NCBI RefSeq assembly: GCF_000485795.1
Contig: NZ_AXZL01000058.1
Coordinates: 62,001-126,000, forward strand
Direction: 5' to 3'
Length of the DNA stretch: 64,000 nucleotides
Origin: Shewanella decolorationis S12
GTDB taxonomy: Bacteria > Pseudomonadota > Gammaproteobacteria > Enterobacterales > Shewanellaceae
Under the pieces are notes generated by a model. It saw only the letters and a program-made list of their open reading frames with translations, had not been told where the DNA came from and did no database searches. Position 1 is the first letter of the stretch. The number at the start of each line of letters is the position of its first letter. Below, in pieces: positions 1 to 10,199 of this stretch. The position numbers and the translations under genes were made by a program.

Positions 1-600
<600 letters not shown>

Positions 601-668
601 ACACAGCGTTGGAAGTCTAGGTTCAGATACATATAATCAAGCAATCCCTCATACTAAGGTACAACATC

Positions 669-1103
669 ATGTTACGTAATCTCCTTATTATGCTCGCCTT
701 AACCGCAAGCCTGTGTGGCGCAGCTAATGCCGAGCAAAAAGAAACTGTCGGTAATTTCGATATTCATTACATGGCGCTGGGCAGCACCTTTTTAACACCC
801 AGTATTGCGAAAACCTATGGCATCGAACGTAGTAGCTACAGAGGCATCATTAACATTGCCGTATTAGATACAAGTGAAGCAGGCTCTCCCGCAGTGCCCG
901 TTGAAATCACCGGCGTGGCCAATAACCTACTCGATGCGCGTATCGATCTGAAATTTAGAGAAATCCGTGAAGGTGAGGCTATTTACTACATCGCAGAAGT
1001 GCCTTACCGCGACGATCAAGAAATCAATTTCAACATCGCCATCAAACACGGCAACCAACTCAACACCAATCTTCAGTTTAAGCAAAAGTTCTACGTCGAA
1101 TAA
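669..1103 (+). CDS. DUF4426 family secreted protein
   Basis: Protein of 144 residues with a Sec signal peptide (about residues 1-21, cleavage after ANA). The mature part is a compact beta-rich domain matching DUF4426: it begins with VGNFDIHYMALGSTFLTP and ends with a charged strand near the C-terminus. The family is periplasmic and of unknown function. An AAGG Shine-Dalgarno sequence sits about 10 nt before the ATG. It lies 68 bp after yggU and 156 bp before rdgB, in the same direction, so it may be co-transcribed with either. Confidence 0.82.
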   Translation: MLRNLLIMLALTASLCGAANAEQKETVGNFDIHYMALGSTFLTPSIAKTYGIERSSYRGIINIAVLDTSEAGSPAVPVEITGVANNLLDARIDLKFREIREGEAIYYIAEVPYRDDQEINFNIAIKHGNQLNTNLQFKQKFYVE

Positions 1104-1259
1104 TTCCAACCTCATAGGCAGGATGATGTAATATCGTCCTGCCTTTTCTGTCCTTTACCGCCAAGCTTGGGTATCATTGCCGCATACAGTCCAATGACAT
1201 CGCTCAATGTTCACACTCAGTGACATACAGCCAAGAGCGCCCAATCCAATAGGTATTCC

Positions 1260-1877
1260 ATGCAACAAATCGTCCTCGCCAGTGGCAATAAAGGTAAACT
1301 TGCCGAATTCGATCAAATGCTCGCCGCCTATGGCGTAAAAGTGCTGCCACAAAGCCAATTTAATGTTAGCGAAGTGGCCGAAACGGGCACCACCTTTGTC
1401 GAAAACGCCATTATCAAAGCCAGACATGCGGCGCAAATTACCGGACTTGCCGCCATTGCCGATGACTCGGGATTAGAAGTCGATTTACTCCAAGGTGCAC
1501 CGGGGATTTACTCTGCGCGCTATGCAGGGGAAAATGCCAAGGATCAAGATAATGTGTTAAAACTCTTAGACACATTAAAGGATAATCCTGCGCCACGTAC
1601 GGCCAGATTCCAATGCGTATTAGTCTATATGCGCCATGCGAAGGACCCAACTCCCATCATTTGCCAAGCCTCGTGGGAAGGCCAAATCGATTTCGTGCAA
1701 CGTGGTGATAACGGCCATGGTTACGATCCGATTTTTATCCCAGAACACCATGATTGCAGCGCCGCCCAAATGAGCAGTGACGAAAAAAATGCCTTGAGTC
1801 ACCGTGGTAAAGCTTTAGTGCAACTGATTGCTGCCATGCAGGAAAAAGGCGTATTTACCGACGGGAACGCCCAATAA
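1260..1877 (+). CDS. rdgB: XTP/dITP diphosphatase (RdgB/HAM1)
   Basis: House-cleaning nucleotide pyrophosphatase that hydrolyses dITP, XTP and ITP to monophosphates, keeping deaminated purines out of DNA and RNA. At 205 residues it is normal length. The family motifs are present: LASGNKGKLAEF at the N-terminus (residues 6-17), DDSGLEVD in the middle, GHGYDPIF near residue 155, and SHRGKAL near the C-terminus. The stop overlaps the hemW start by one base (TAATG), the usual rdgB-hemW coupling in gammaproteobacteria. Confidence 0.96.
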   Translation: MQQIVLASGNKGKLAEFDQMLAAYGVKVLPQSQFNVSEVAETGTTFVENAIIKARHAAQITGLAAIADDSGLEVDLLQGAPGIYSARYAGENAKDQDNVLKLLDTLKDNPAPRTARFQCVLVYMRHAKDPTPIICQASWEGQIDFVQRGDNGHGYDPIFIPEHHDCSAAQMSSDEKNALSHRGKALVQLIAAMQEKGVFTDGNAQ

Positions 1878-3034
1878 TGTCAGTGAATGCGTCACCTCAG
1901 TTAACCCTGCCGCCGTTGAGCCTGTACATCCATATCCCTTGGTGTGTACAAAAATGCCCTTACTGCGACTTTAACTCCCATGGGCAAAATGGCGAATTAC
2001 CCCAAAAGGCCTATGTGGATGCGCTGCTAGCGGACTTACGCCAAGATTTGCACTTAGTACAAGGCCGTAAGCTACACACTATTTTTATTGGTGGTGGAAC
2101 GCCATCTCTGTTTGATGCCAATCAAATCAAACGGATATTGGATGGCGCCAATGCGCTCATTCCCTTCAGTGACGATATTGAAATCACCATGGAGGCCAAC
2201 CCTGGCACCCTAGAGCACGATGACTTTAGTGCCTACCGCGCCGCAGGGGTCACCCGATTATCAATTGGTGTACAGAGTTTCTCTAAGGATAAGCTCAATC
2301 TGCTGGGACGGATCCACAATCAAAACGAAGCTCAAACCGCCGCCCAAAAAGCCAGCCAAGCGGGTTATTTAAGTTTTAACTTGGATTTGATGCACGGACT
2401 TCCGAATCAAAGTTTTGCTGAGGCCATGGCGGATATAGATACAGCTGCGGCGCTCAATCCGCCGCATTTGTCTTGGTATCAACTGACGATTGAGCCTAAT
2501 ACCCTGTTCTACTCAAAACCGCCGCAGTTGCCCGACGATGAAGATCTCTGGCAGATCTACGAACAAGGGCAACAAAAGTTAGCGGCACTCGGTTATGAGC
2601 AGTATGAAATCTCGGCCTATGCCAAACCCGGTTATCAATGCAGGCATAACCTTAACTATTGGCAGTTTGGCGATTATTTAGGTATTGGCTGCGGCGCCCA
2701 TGGCAAAGTAACCTTGCCCGAAGAAAACCGTATTATTCGCACTGTCAAAATTAAGCACCCTAAGGGTTATTTAGCTGCCGATAGCTATCACTTCGAGCAG
2801 ACTGAGGTCGCCGAAGAAGATCGCGCCCTCGAATACTTGATGAATCGTCTGCGCTTAATGACGCCTATCCCTAAGCAAGAGTTTGAAGACAGAACCGGTT
2901 TACACCGAGATACGTTGAAAGAGGGAATGGAAAAGGCCAAACAACGGGGTTTACTGACCGAATCGGCTGAACATTGGCAATTAACCAGTAAAGGTCACAT
3001 GTTTGTGAACGATTTACTGACGCAATTTTGTTGA
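1877..3034 (+). CDS. hemW: Radical SAM heme chaperone HemW
   Basis: HemN-like radical SAM protein of 385 residues. The 4Fe-4S cluster-binding motif CVQKCPYC gives C23, C27 and C30, followed by GGGTPS (SAM binding) and a C-terminal HemN-type domain. HemW binds heme and hands it to acceptor proteins in the membrane; it is not a coproporphyrinogen dehydrogenase although often annotated as one. Translationally coupled to rdgB. An inverted repeat about 30 bp after the stop probably ends the transcript. Confidence 0.95.
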   Translation: MSVNASPQLTLPPLSLYIHIPWCVQKCPYCDFNSHGQNGELPQKAYVDALLADLRQDLHLVQGRKLHTIFIGGGTPSLFDANQIKRILDGANALIPFSDDIEITMEANPGTLEHDDFSAYRAAGVTRLSIGVQSFSKDKLNLLGRIHNQNEAQTAAQKASQAGYLSFNLDLMHGLPNQSFAEAMADIDTAAALNPPHLSWYQLTIEPNTLFYSKPPQLPDDEDLWQIYEQGQQKLAALGYEQYEISAYAKPGYQCRHNLNYWQFGDYLGIGCGAHGKVTLPEENRIIRTVKIKHPKGYLAADSYHFEQTEVAEEDRALEYLMNRLRLMTPIPKQEFEDRTGLHRDTLKEGMEKAKQRGLLTESAEHWQLTSKGHMFVNDLLTQFC

Positions 3035-3061
3035 TTCACTAATTAAATTTCCCATATAAAT

Positions 3062-3118
3062 AATGTGTTAGCTTAGATTTCTCGATGAGACATCTTTTAT
3101 AGCTAACACATTTTCTAA
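3062..3118 (+). terminator. Long-loop inverted repeat after hemW
   Basis: Perfect 12-bp arms (AATGTGTTAGCT at 3062-3073 and its complement at 3101-3112) flank a 27-nt loop, and the second arm is followed by TTTTC. It is likely a weak intrinsic terminator for the yggT-hemW transcript. The long loop makes this less certain than a compact hairpin. Confidence 0.5.
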
Positions 3119-3186
3119 CATTTATATTCATACATTTCTCCCCTGCTTCTTTAGAATTGCCTGAACATTGTTAAGGAAGCCTGATC

Positions 3187-5034
3187 ATGCCAATAAAAAC
3201 GAACATCAGCTTAGTCGCATTTACCCTCTCCGCCTTGCTAGCACTGCCCTCCTATGCAGTGCCGACCTTAAGTGACTCACATAATGTGGCCAGTGCAAGT
3301 GTTGCCGCCCAAAGCGAGTCAGAAAAAGCCAACGCCTTGTTTGAAGCCATCTTTATGGAAAACATCATGGCAAGCCCCATTGCGCAAACCTATATGGGTA
3401 TAAAGCAGGACTATGATAAGTGGGACGACATTGGCGATGAGGCGGATGCCCGTGAGTTGGCACGCACCAAGAAACAGCTAGCCGAAGTGAATCAACTGGA
3501 TGCGAGTAAGCTTGACCCACAAACTCGCCTAAGCCTGACATTACTCACCCAAAACCTGAATAACGATATCAAAGATTACCAGTGGCGTTACCATAACTAC
3601 CCAGTTAATCAGATGTATGGCGGCCACTCGATGATCGCCTCCTTCCTGATTAATCAACACCAAATCACCGATGTCAGCGATGCTAAGGCCTATATCAGCC
3701 GCTTAAATGGCGTGCCCAAACGCCTAAGCCAACTGCAACAGGCGCTAGAAGTGCGCGCTGATAAAGGCATTATTGCCCCTAAATTTGTGTTTGGTTACGT
3801 GATTTCTGACAGCCAGAACATCATTAAAGGCGCCCCCTTCGATAAAAGCGAAGACAGTGCCTTGTTAGCGGATTTTCGCAAAAAAGTGAACGCACTCAGT
3901 ATCACTGAAGCAGAAAAAGCCCAACTTATTGCCGATGCAGAAAAAGCACTAGTCTCGCAAGTTGAGCCTGCATACAAGACGCTTATCGCCTATATCAAAA
4001 CCTTAGAAGCCAAGGCCGATACCCGCGATGGGGTTTGGAAACTCCCCGACGGCGAGGCGTTTTATAACAATGCCCTTGCGCGCACCACGACTACCCAGAT
4101 GACGGCGGATGAAATCCATCAACTTGGTCTTGCCGAAGTGGAGCGCATCCATAATGAAATGCGCGCCATTATGAAAAAGGTGAATTTTAACGGCACCTTG
4201 CAAGAGTTCTTCGCCTTTATGCGCGATGATCCACAGTTCTATTATCCAAATACCACCGAAGGCAAGGCGGCATATTTAGCCGATGCAACCAAGCTTATCG
4301 ATAATATGCGCTCACGCTTGGATGAAGTCTTTAAGGTCAAACCTAAGGCGGCCATGATAGTCAAACAGGTTGAGGGCTTTAGGGAAAAATCCGCGGGTAA
4401 AGCTTTCTATGAGCAACCGGCGCCCGATGGCTCTCGCCCTGGTAGCTACTATGCCAACCTCTACGATATGAAAGCCATGCCCAAATACCAGATGGAAGCA
4501 CTGGCTTACCATGAGGGGATCCCTGGCCACCATATGCAAATCGCTATCTCGCAGGAGCTAAAGGATATTCCTAAGTTCCGTAAGTTTGGTGGCTATACCG
4601 CCTATATCGAAGGTTGGGGGCTCTACAGTGAGTCTTTCCCGAAGGAGATGGGCTTATATGCTGACCCTTACTCCGATTTTGGTCGACTGGCGATGGAGTT
4701 ATGGCGAGCTTGCCGTTTAGTGGTCGATACCGGGATCCACGCCAAAAAATGGACCCGCGAACAAGGGATAGCTTATTACGTCGATAATACCCCTAACGCA
4801 AAATCCGATGCGAAGAAAATGGTCGAACGTCATATCGTTATGCCATCTCAAGCTACTGCCTATAAAGTTGGGATGATTAAGTTACTCGAACTGAGACACA
4901 AGGCGGAAAAACAACTGGGTGATAAGTTTGATATCCGGGATTTCCATACTTTAGTCTTGGCAAATGGTGCTTTGCCTTTAGATGTGCTGGAAGAGCAAGT
5001 CGATCAATGGATTGCTAGTGTTAACAAAGCCTAA
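3187..5034 (+). CDS. Secreted DUF885 family protein, putative zinc metallopeptidase
   Basis: Protein of 615 residues with a Sec signal peptide (residues 1-24, ending SYA). The body is mostly alpha-helical and matches DUF885. The likely zinc/catalytic motif HEGIPGHH has H442, E443, H448 and H449, followed by the conserved YIEGWGLYSE segment. DUF885 proteins resemble thermolysin-like or carboxypeptidase-type metallopeptidases and are exported; the substrate is unknown. Encoded alone, between the hairpin after hemW and a strong terminator about 75 bp after its stop. Confidence 0.85.
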   Translation: MPIKTNISLVAFTLSALLALPSYAVPTLSDSHNVASASVAAQSESEKANALFEAIFMENIMASPIAQTYMGIKQDYDKWDDIGDEADARELARTKKQLAEVNQLDASKLDPQTRLSLTLLTQNLNNDIKDYQWRYHNYPVNQMYGGHSMIASFLINQHQITDVSDAKAYISRLNGVPKRLSQLQQALEVRADKGIIAPKFVFGYVISDSQNIIKGAPFDKSEDSALLADFRKKVNALSITEAEKAQLIADAEKALVSQVEPAYKTLIAYIKTLEAKADTRDGVWKLPDGEAFYNNALARTTTTQMTADEIHQLGLAEVERIHNEMRAIMKKVNFNGTLQEFFAFMRDDPQFYYPNTTEGKAAYLADATKLIDNMRSRLDEVFKVKPKAAMIVKQVEGFREKSAGKAFYEQPAPDGSRPGSYYANLYDMKAMPKYQMEALAYHEGIPGHHMQIAISQELKDIPKFRKFGGYTAYIEGWGLYSESFPKEMGLYADPYSDFGRLAMELWRACRLVVDTGIHAKKWTREQGIAYYVDNTPNAKSDAKKMVERHIVMPSQATAYKVGMIKLLELRHKAEKQLGDKFDIRDFHTLVLANGALPLDVLEEQVDQWIASVNKA

Positions 5035-5110
5035 GCTTGGAACCGTGGGAGGCTAACGCTAGCCTCCCTTAAAAACCGTTGCGAATAACATCCTTAAACC
5101 GCGGCCAATA

Positions 5111-5141
5111 AAAAAGCCACTTTTGAAGTGGCCTTTTTATT
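5111..5141 (+). terminator. Intrinsic terminator after the DUF885 gene
   Basis: Stem GCCACTT/AAGTGGC with a 3-nt loop, preceded by an A-run and followed by CTTTTTATT. It is nearly symmetric and could act on both strands. Confidence 0.85.
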
Positions 5142-5278
5142 GGATTTATCACCGGCTTGGTCATAAAACCCTATCTCACTGTGGGTCACTATATTTGATG
5201 TATTAAGCAAGTAGCTAACACTCGGTGTGACTTTAGGGTACAGAGAGACAAAACTCGTTTCCCGCACTCAACCATCAG

Positions 5279-5312
5279 AAAAAAATTACCTCAGCCTAAT
5301 GAGCTGAGGTAA
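5279..5312 (-). terminator. Intrinsic terminator (minus strand) after a small gene
   Basis: Perfect 10-bp stem TTACCTCAGC (5286-5295) with its complement at 5303-5312 and a 7-nt loop. On the minus strand the stem is followed by a run of seven T. The minus-strand sequence just upstream of it carries the 38-codon reading frame at 5352-5468; the next annotated minus-strand gene (LysR) ends more than 300 bp away. Confidence 0.75.
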
Positions 5313-5351
5313 ACCAAAAACTAGGATGATGGTTTAAAAGCCAACATTGTT

Positions 5352-5468
5352 TTAGTTCGCAAACTTCTGCTGGCTGTGATCCGAAACTGCATTGCTGCCA
5401 ACCTGTACGCTAATACCAAAAGGGGTCATTTCCAGTAAAAGTGTAGGACTCAGGTCATTCCGAATCAT
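5352..5468 (-). CDS. Probable small protein (38 aa), unknown function
   Basis: Short reading frame found by hand, beginning at an ATG and translating to 38 residues: an N-terminal MIRNDLSPTLLLEMTPFG part and a polar C-terminal NAVSDHSQQKFAN tail. A GGA lies about 8 nt before the start, which is a weak ribosome site. The main support is position: its stop is followed 40 bp later by a strong minus-strand terminator, and no other minus-strand gene uses that hairpin closely. The frame stays open about ten codons upstream without another ATG. No domain recognised; it could be a non-coding RNA instead. Confidence 0.42.
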   Translation of the reverse strand: MIRNDLSPTLLLEMTPFGISVQVGSNAVSDHSQQKFAN

Positions 5469-5658
5469 CTGATATCCATTGTATTCATTTAAGAACAGAC
5501 TTCAATACAGGCTTCAAAAACTTGTTTCAGACAATGCTAAAAAATCAAACTGAAATGCAAAACAAAAACAACGCAACCTATTGATTAATAAAAATTAAAA
5601 ATATCAACAAACGCTCCCAAAACGCATTAAACGCATTTTAAGAACAATGTTTCCAACA

Positions 5659-6600
5659 TTACTGACGTTCACTGAAGAGTTCCGCATAGGGAATGTCCCA
5701 ATAAGGCGGATTGCCAATATGGTCTTTAATAAACTCAATGAAGGCGCTCACCTTAGGCGCTAAGTGTTTACGGCGAGGATAAACGGCCTGTAACGGTAAA
5801 TGATGAGTCAATTGCCAATCCCTCAGCAGCGGCACTAAGGTCCCCTTAGCGATTTCATCCTCCATCAAGTAACTAGCAAGATATACAACCCCTAAGCCAC
5901 TAACCGCCGCTGATTTTAAAGCCGGAGCATTATCCACCCTAAAGTTACCAGAGACACCAATCTCACAGTAATCATCGCCTTTTTTAAACTGCCACATTCT
6001 GTGCTCATGCCACTCACCTTGATACACCAAGCAGTTATGGTCGACTAATTGTTCAGGGCGTGACGGTGCACCATGTTTAGCAATGTAATCGGGGGAGGCA
6101 ACGAGGAGGAACTGACATTTCATCAAAGGACGCGCCACCATACCAAGCGGTAATTGCTCTGACATAGTCAGCAATAAGTCTAAACCTTCGCTGACCACAT
6201 CAACTTTATGATCAAGCAAACTGACTTGTAGTTCGAGTTCAGGATGTTTAGCCATAAAAGAGGGTAAAGCAGGAATGATATGCATAGCGCCAAAGGACTG
6301 GGAAATCCCTACCTTTAACACGCCGCGGGTTGCGTCGTTTAAGTTATGCACGCTAGCAATGGCCTGTTCGGCATCGCGGAGTAACTCTTCACCTTGCAGA
6401 TATAATAAATGCCCAGCTTCAGTCAAACTTAAGCTACGAGTAGTACGCTGGATCAATTGAACACCGAGTCTATGCTCGAGATCGGCGACCTGCGTACTGA
6501 CCTTAGATTTAGAGATCCCAAGCCTTCTTGCAGCGGCACTAAAACTTCCGGCTCTAGCCACATGAGTAAAAATCGCAATAGGTTCTAATAGTTCTAACAT
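5659..6600 (-). CDS. LysR-family transcriptional regulator
   Basis: Regulator of 313 residues. The N-terminal winged helix-turn-helix begins MLELLEPIAIFTHVARAGSF and contains SAAARRLGISKSKVSTQV; the rest is the LysR periplasmic-binding-like effector domain. I chose the ATG at 6600, where the family normally starts, over an upstream start adding 27 unrelated residues. This HTH subtype (LELLEPIAIFTHVARAGSFSAAARRLGIS) resembles LTTRs that regulate redox or aromatic-response genes, but no neighbour reveals the target. No divergent partner gene is present upstream. Confidence 0.88.
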   Translation of the reverse strand: MLELLEPIAIFTHVARAGSFSAAARRLGISKSKVSTQVADLEHRLGVQLIQRTTRSLSLTEAGHLLYLQGEELLRDAEQAIASVHNLNDATRGVLKVGISQSFGAMHIIPALPSFMAKHPELELQVSLLDHKVDVVSEGLDLLLTMSEQLPLGMVARPLMKCQFLLVASPDYIAKHGAPSRPEQLVDHNCLVYQGEWHEHRMWQFKKGDDYCEIGVSGNFRVDNAPALKSAAVSGLGVVYLASYLMEDEIAKGTLVPLLRDWQLTHHLPLQAVYPRRKHLAPKVSAFIEFIKDHIGNPPYWDIPYAELFSERQ

Positions 6601-7018
6601 GGAAAGTCGCCTTAAGCAGTTTCGACAGTGATTTAAACTTTCGGAATAGCATAGGAATGCGGCACAAATGCCATAGAGCATCCCCTAATGCCTTAATATC
6701 TCACAGCAAATGGGTTCGTTGTAGAGATTTAGCCCGAAAAAGTCCGCTAAAGTAGAGTTTTTTATCTGACTGAATTGCCAGCTTTTCATTATATTTTAAG
6801 AGTATACCAAACATTAGTCTTTAGACTGTAACATTCCATACTAAATAGCTGCAAGCATTGAGATTAATATCAATCTGCTTAATAAAAATTGTTCATTAAA
6901 AAGCCCCAGACACTTAACGTGCTGAGGCTTTATCATTTATATCACGGTATTTATGGTGTCAGTTAGGTTGGCTTAACCTGGCTCAAACCCGTTTAGACCT
7001 TAACTATCCTTGCGAGCA
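6601..7018. other. Intergenic stretch between LysR and the yggN operon
   Basis: About 420 bp, AT-rich, without a convincing reading frame. It holds the LysR promoter region on the right of that gene and, at 6896-6931, the terminator of the yggN operon. I recognise nothing else in it. Confidence 0.6.
6896..6931 (-). terminator. Terminator of the trmB-yggL-glsB-yggN transcript
   Basis: Imperfect hairpin with outer arms AAAGCC/GGCTTT and inner arms CAG/CTG and CAC/GTG. On the minus strand it is followed by a T-rich tract. It lies about 90 bp past the yggN stop. Confidence 0.65.
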
Positions 7019-7840
7019 TTATTCACGTAATTCGCGGTGAGTGTTTTGCGTCAACACATAGGGGGCTAATTCAGGTACTTCTTTACGCAGTTGATTTTCA
7101 AGCACTAGCAGGTTTTCAAAACGGTCACATAAACGGTCGGCTTTCGCTTCAATCCCCTTAGACTGGGACTCAATTTGCTGCTCAATATCATCGCCTAGCT
7201 TATCCATTTTTTGTGAAAATGCTTCCATCTTGGCTTCGAAGGATTCACCGTCGCCCGCAAGAATTTGGCCGCCGATATTCATCATCAAGGTGCCAATGGA
7301 GTTTTGCACGATTTGCTCCATTTCCCGTTCAAATTCATCGTTAAATGTGTTTTGCATCGACTCTTCAGTCGCACCAAGGTAAAAACTATCGCCCTGTTTG
7401 TAGGCTACGGCATCGACACGCTTCTGCACGCCCGCCATCATCTCATCAAACTTAGCACCTGCGGCATCGCCCATCAGCGGCGTTAATGCCATTCCCACAG
7501 CTTGAGACGCCAGTGCAACCGCTTCATTGACTAATTCAATCACCTCAGGCACCTGAGTAGACACCTCATCGGCATATTGGCTCACGAGCTTTTTCTGTTT
7601 ATCGGTTAAGGTGACCTGCTTGCCTTCAACATATAACTTGTCGACCTCGATGCGATACTTCTCGGTGCCCTTCTCGCTCATCACTAATTTTTTAGGCTCG
7701 ACTCTCACATCATAATTAAGGGAAACCTCACAGCGCTCATCAATTTGCGGCTCGGTTTTCGCTTGTACTGATTGCAAGCCAGAAGCGCCTAAAATAACGC
7801 CCGATAATGCCACTCCAGTTAATAGCGTATTTATCTTCAT
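7019..7840 (-). CDS. yggN: YggN-like DUF2884 family periplasmic protein
   Basis: Protein of 273 residues with a Sec signal peptide (about residues 1-27, ending VQA). The mature protein matches DUF2884 (YggN): an N-terminal CEVSLNYDVRVEPKKLVMSE region and a long helical, acidic middle with probable coiled-coil segments (residues about 150-240). Function unknown. In E. coli yggN also sits beside yggL-trmB-mutY-yggX, so the neighbourhood is old. It is last in a minus-strand run, 177 bp after glsB, and may have its own promoter. Confidence 0.85.
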   Translation of the reverse strand: MKINTLLTGVALSGVILGASGLQSVQAKTEPQIDERCEVSLNYDVRVEPKKLVMSEKGTEKYRIEVDKLYVEGKQVTLTDKQKKLVSQYADEVSTQVPEVIELVNEAVALASQAVGMALTPLMGDAAGAKFDEMMAGVQKRVDAVAYKQGDSFYLGATEESMQNTFNDEFEREMEQIVQNSIGTLMMNIGGQILAGDGESFEAKMEAFSQKMDKLGDDIEQQIESQSKGIEAKADRLCDRFENLLVLENQLRKEVPELAPYVLTQNTHRELRE

Positions 7841-8017
7841 TGTTGTTCATCCTTTAATCTGAGGGATTCGACTAAGCTACATGCTAAAAGACGAACAGCA
7901 GAAGACATGCCAACTTTGTAACAATATGATTAGTATGGAGTTATAAAAATTAGCACCGATAGCAGATTAGTGAATTTCGCTAATAGTTAGCCTAACAGTG
8001 CTAATAGAAGAGTTAAA

Positions 8018-8941
8018 TCAGAAGATTGAACGTCCGAGGCGCTGGCTAAGATGCTCAAGCATTGCCGTCCCCGCGAGGGAGTTGCCTTGGTTATCTAATT
8101 CGGGGGACCAAACACAGACCGAGAGTTCCCCGGGGATCACCGCAATAATACCGCCGCCAACACCGCTTTTACCCGGCATACCAACACGATAGGCAAACTC
8201 ACCGGCACCGTCATATAAGCCAGAGGTTGCTAACAGGGCATTTAACTGCCGAGTCTGCACCTGCGAAATAAGCTCGGTACCATCTAAGGTTTTACCGCGA
8301 TTGGCTAAATACAACATCGCCCGTGAGAGGTCGGCGCAATTCATTTTTAAGGCGCAATAATGAAAATAAGTGCGCAGTACTGTATCGACGTCACCTTGAA
8401 AATTACCGAAGGATTTCATCAGATAAGCGATGGCCGCATTACGTGCACTGTGCTGATATTCAGAATCAGCCACTTGCTTGTCGAAACAGACTTTATCGTT
8501 TTGACTCAGCGCCCTGACCAATTCCAACATCCGATGCTTAGGTGCCCCTAAACGGCTCTGCAATAAGTCGGCGATGACTAACGCGCCAGCATTAATAAAG
8601 GGATTGCGAGGTTTACCCCGCTCGAGCTCAACTTGGACTAATGAATTGAAGGAGTGTCCCGAGGGTTCTTTGCCGACGCGACTCCAAATTTCGGTTTCTT
8701 CATATAAAGTTAGCGCTAAGGTTAAGCTGAAAACTTTAGAAATACTTTGAATTGAAAATGGCTCAAGGTAATCGCCTGCGCCTATGGTTTCACCGTCGAT
8801 AGTGGTCATGGCAATGCCCAATTTACCGGCATCAACATTGGCGAGCGCAGGGATATAATTAGCAACCTTTCCTTGGCCGAGCAAGGGTCGAACTTTGTCG
8901 ACCACTTCCTCTAATAACGCCTGTTCTGGCATTAACTCCAC
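8018..8941 (-). CDS. glsB: Glutaminase
   Basis: Serine-dependent glutaminase of 307 residues, converting L-glutamine to L-glutamate and ammonia. The SISK motif (Ser-x-x-Lys, beta-lactamase-like fold), the [12 protein letters not shown] region and the GKSGVGGG glycine-rich segment near the C-terminus are all present. Length equals E. coli GlsB. The start overlaps the yggL stop by 10 bp, so the two are translationally coupled. Likely role is ammonia release, nitrogen supply or acid tolerance. Confidence 0.95.
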   Translation of the reverse strand: MELMPEQALLEEVVDKVRPLLGQGKVANYIPALANVDAGKLGIAMTTIDGETIGAGDYLEPFSIQSISKVFSLTLALTLYEETEIWSRVGKEPSGHSFNSLVQVELERGKPRNPFINAGALVIADLLQSRLGAPKHRMLELVRALSQNDKVCFDKQVADSEYQHSARNAAIAYLMKSFGNFQGDVDTVLRTYFHYCALKMNCADLSRAMLYLANRGKTLDGTELISQVQTRQLNALLATSGLYDGAGEFAYRVGMPGKSGVGGGIIAVIPGELSVCVWSPELDNQGNSLAGTAMLEHLSQRLGRSIF

Positions 8942-9258
8942 CAGATATCGTACAGATCGCTAACTTCGAGTTGAGTCACTTTTTGACCCGCCCAGAATGC
9001 CTTCACAGCAGCGATATCTTCCTCGGTGCACTTACCGATAGTTTGGGTCGCAATAATACCTTCCCACTCGATATGACCACCACCGTGGAAACCTAACTTA
9101 CGGGCTTCAATGACTTCATCGATAAACTTATCGACCGTTGCATCAATATCGGCTTCAGAGACAGATGCATCGAAGGTCCAAGTAATGTCAAAACCTAACT
9201 CTTGGAATTCATCAACGCGCATTTTCTTACGTAAACGACGGCTACGATTCTTTGCCAT
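8932..9258 (-). CDS. yggL: YggL / DUF469 family protein
   Basis: Small basic-then-acidic protein of 108 residues, the same length as E. coli YggL. It starts [22 protein letters not shown], with a strongly basic N-terminus, and ends in the conserved SDLYDIWW segment. E. coli YggL associates with the 50S ribosomal subunit in published work; otherwise the role is unclear. I chose the ATG at 9258 to match family length and left out a 12-residue upstream extension. Follows trmB by 45 bp and overlaps glsB by 10 bp. Confidence 0.92.
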   Translation of the reverse strand: MAKNRSRRLRKKMRVDEFQELGFDITWTFDASVSEADIDATVDKFIDEVIEARKLGFHGGGHIEWEGIIATQTIGKCTEEDIAAVKAFWAGQKVTQLEVSDLYDIWWS

Positions 9259-9303
9259 AGTGATTTTCCCCGTTGTGTTAAAAAATAAAATCAATAAAAG
9301 ATG

Positions 9304-10020
9304 TTAAGCAATACGCTCAAACATCAGATCCCACACGCCATGGCCGAGCCGATGGCCGCGGGCTTCAAATTTAGTCAGTGGACGATGATCTGGGCGCGGC
9401 ACCACGGTACCATCGGCGGATTGGTTTTTGTAACCATTTGCCGCATTCATGACTTCCAGCATATGCTCGCTGTAGTTTTCCCAATCGGTTGCCATATGGA
9501 ACACGCCGCCAATCTTTAGTTTGCGACGGATAAGCTCAGCAAATTCCGCCTGCACGATGCGGCGCTTGTGGTGACGCTTTTTATGCCAAGGGTCGGGGAA
9601 GAACAATTGCACGCGCGCAAGGCTGCCATCGGCGATAGCATGTTCTAACACTTCCATTGCATCATGGTGATACACGCGAAGATTAGTCACCCCAGCAGCG
9701 GCGGCGTCACTTAGGCATGAACCAACGCCAGGCTTATGGACTTCTATACCAATAAAGTTAAGCTCAGGAGCTTCTTGAGCCATTTGTACTAAAGAGGCAC
9801 CCATGCCGAAACCGATTTCGAGTACAGTATCGGCTTCGCGACCAAACACTTCGGTCAAGTTTAATGGTGTTGGGCTGTAATCTAAGCCCATTGTTGGCCA
9901 CTGAGTCTCAATGGCTTGCGCTTGACCTTTGGTCAAACGACCTTCTCTTAGGACAAAGCTTCTGATCTTACGCAGATACTTGCCTTCTTCATTAAATTCA
10001 GCGGTAGTGACTTCGCTCAT
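9304..10020 (-). CDS. trmB: tRNA (guanine-N7-)-methyltransferase
   Basis: SAM-dependent enzyme of 238 residues making m7G46 in the tRNA variable loop. Visible motifs: [14 protein letters not shown] near the start, the SAM-binding [12 protein letters not shown], and the catalytic/substrate [14 protein letters not shown] segment. I chose the ATG at 10020 to match the family N-terminus rather than a start 17 codons upstream. Divergent from mutY with about 180 bp between the starts, and first gene of the trmB-yggL-glsB-yggN run. Confidence 0.95.
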   Translation of the reverse strand: MSEVTTAEFNEEGKYLRKIRSFVLREGRLTKGQAQAIETQWPTMGLDYSPTPLNLTEVFGREADTVLEIGFGMGASLVQMAQEAPELNFIGIEVHKPGVGSCLSDAAAAGVTNLRVYHHDAMEVLEHAIADGSLARVQLFFPDPWHKKRHHKRRIVQAEFAELIRRKLKIGGVFHMATDWENYSEHMLEVMNAANGYKNQSADGTVVPRPDHRPLTKFEARGHRLGHGVWDLMFERIA

Positions 10021-10199
10021 TTTTGCCTCGTCTCGTGGACAACACCATCTAAAAAGAAGGGCATTATCCAAAGTTCAACTTACAGTGCAAGCACTAATGG
10101 AGGCGAAGTATAACAAGATTATCCTAGAGAGCGAATCTAGGCCGATTTTTCGATAGTCTGTTACTTGTTTGCCAACCAATCTCCCGCTACACTGCGCCG

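Noticed and set aside
9259..9294. Longer start for yggL, 12 codons upstream
   Set aside because: The added residues do not match the family, and the ATG at 9258 gives the exact E. coli length.
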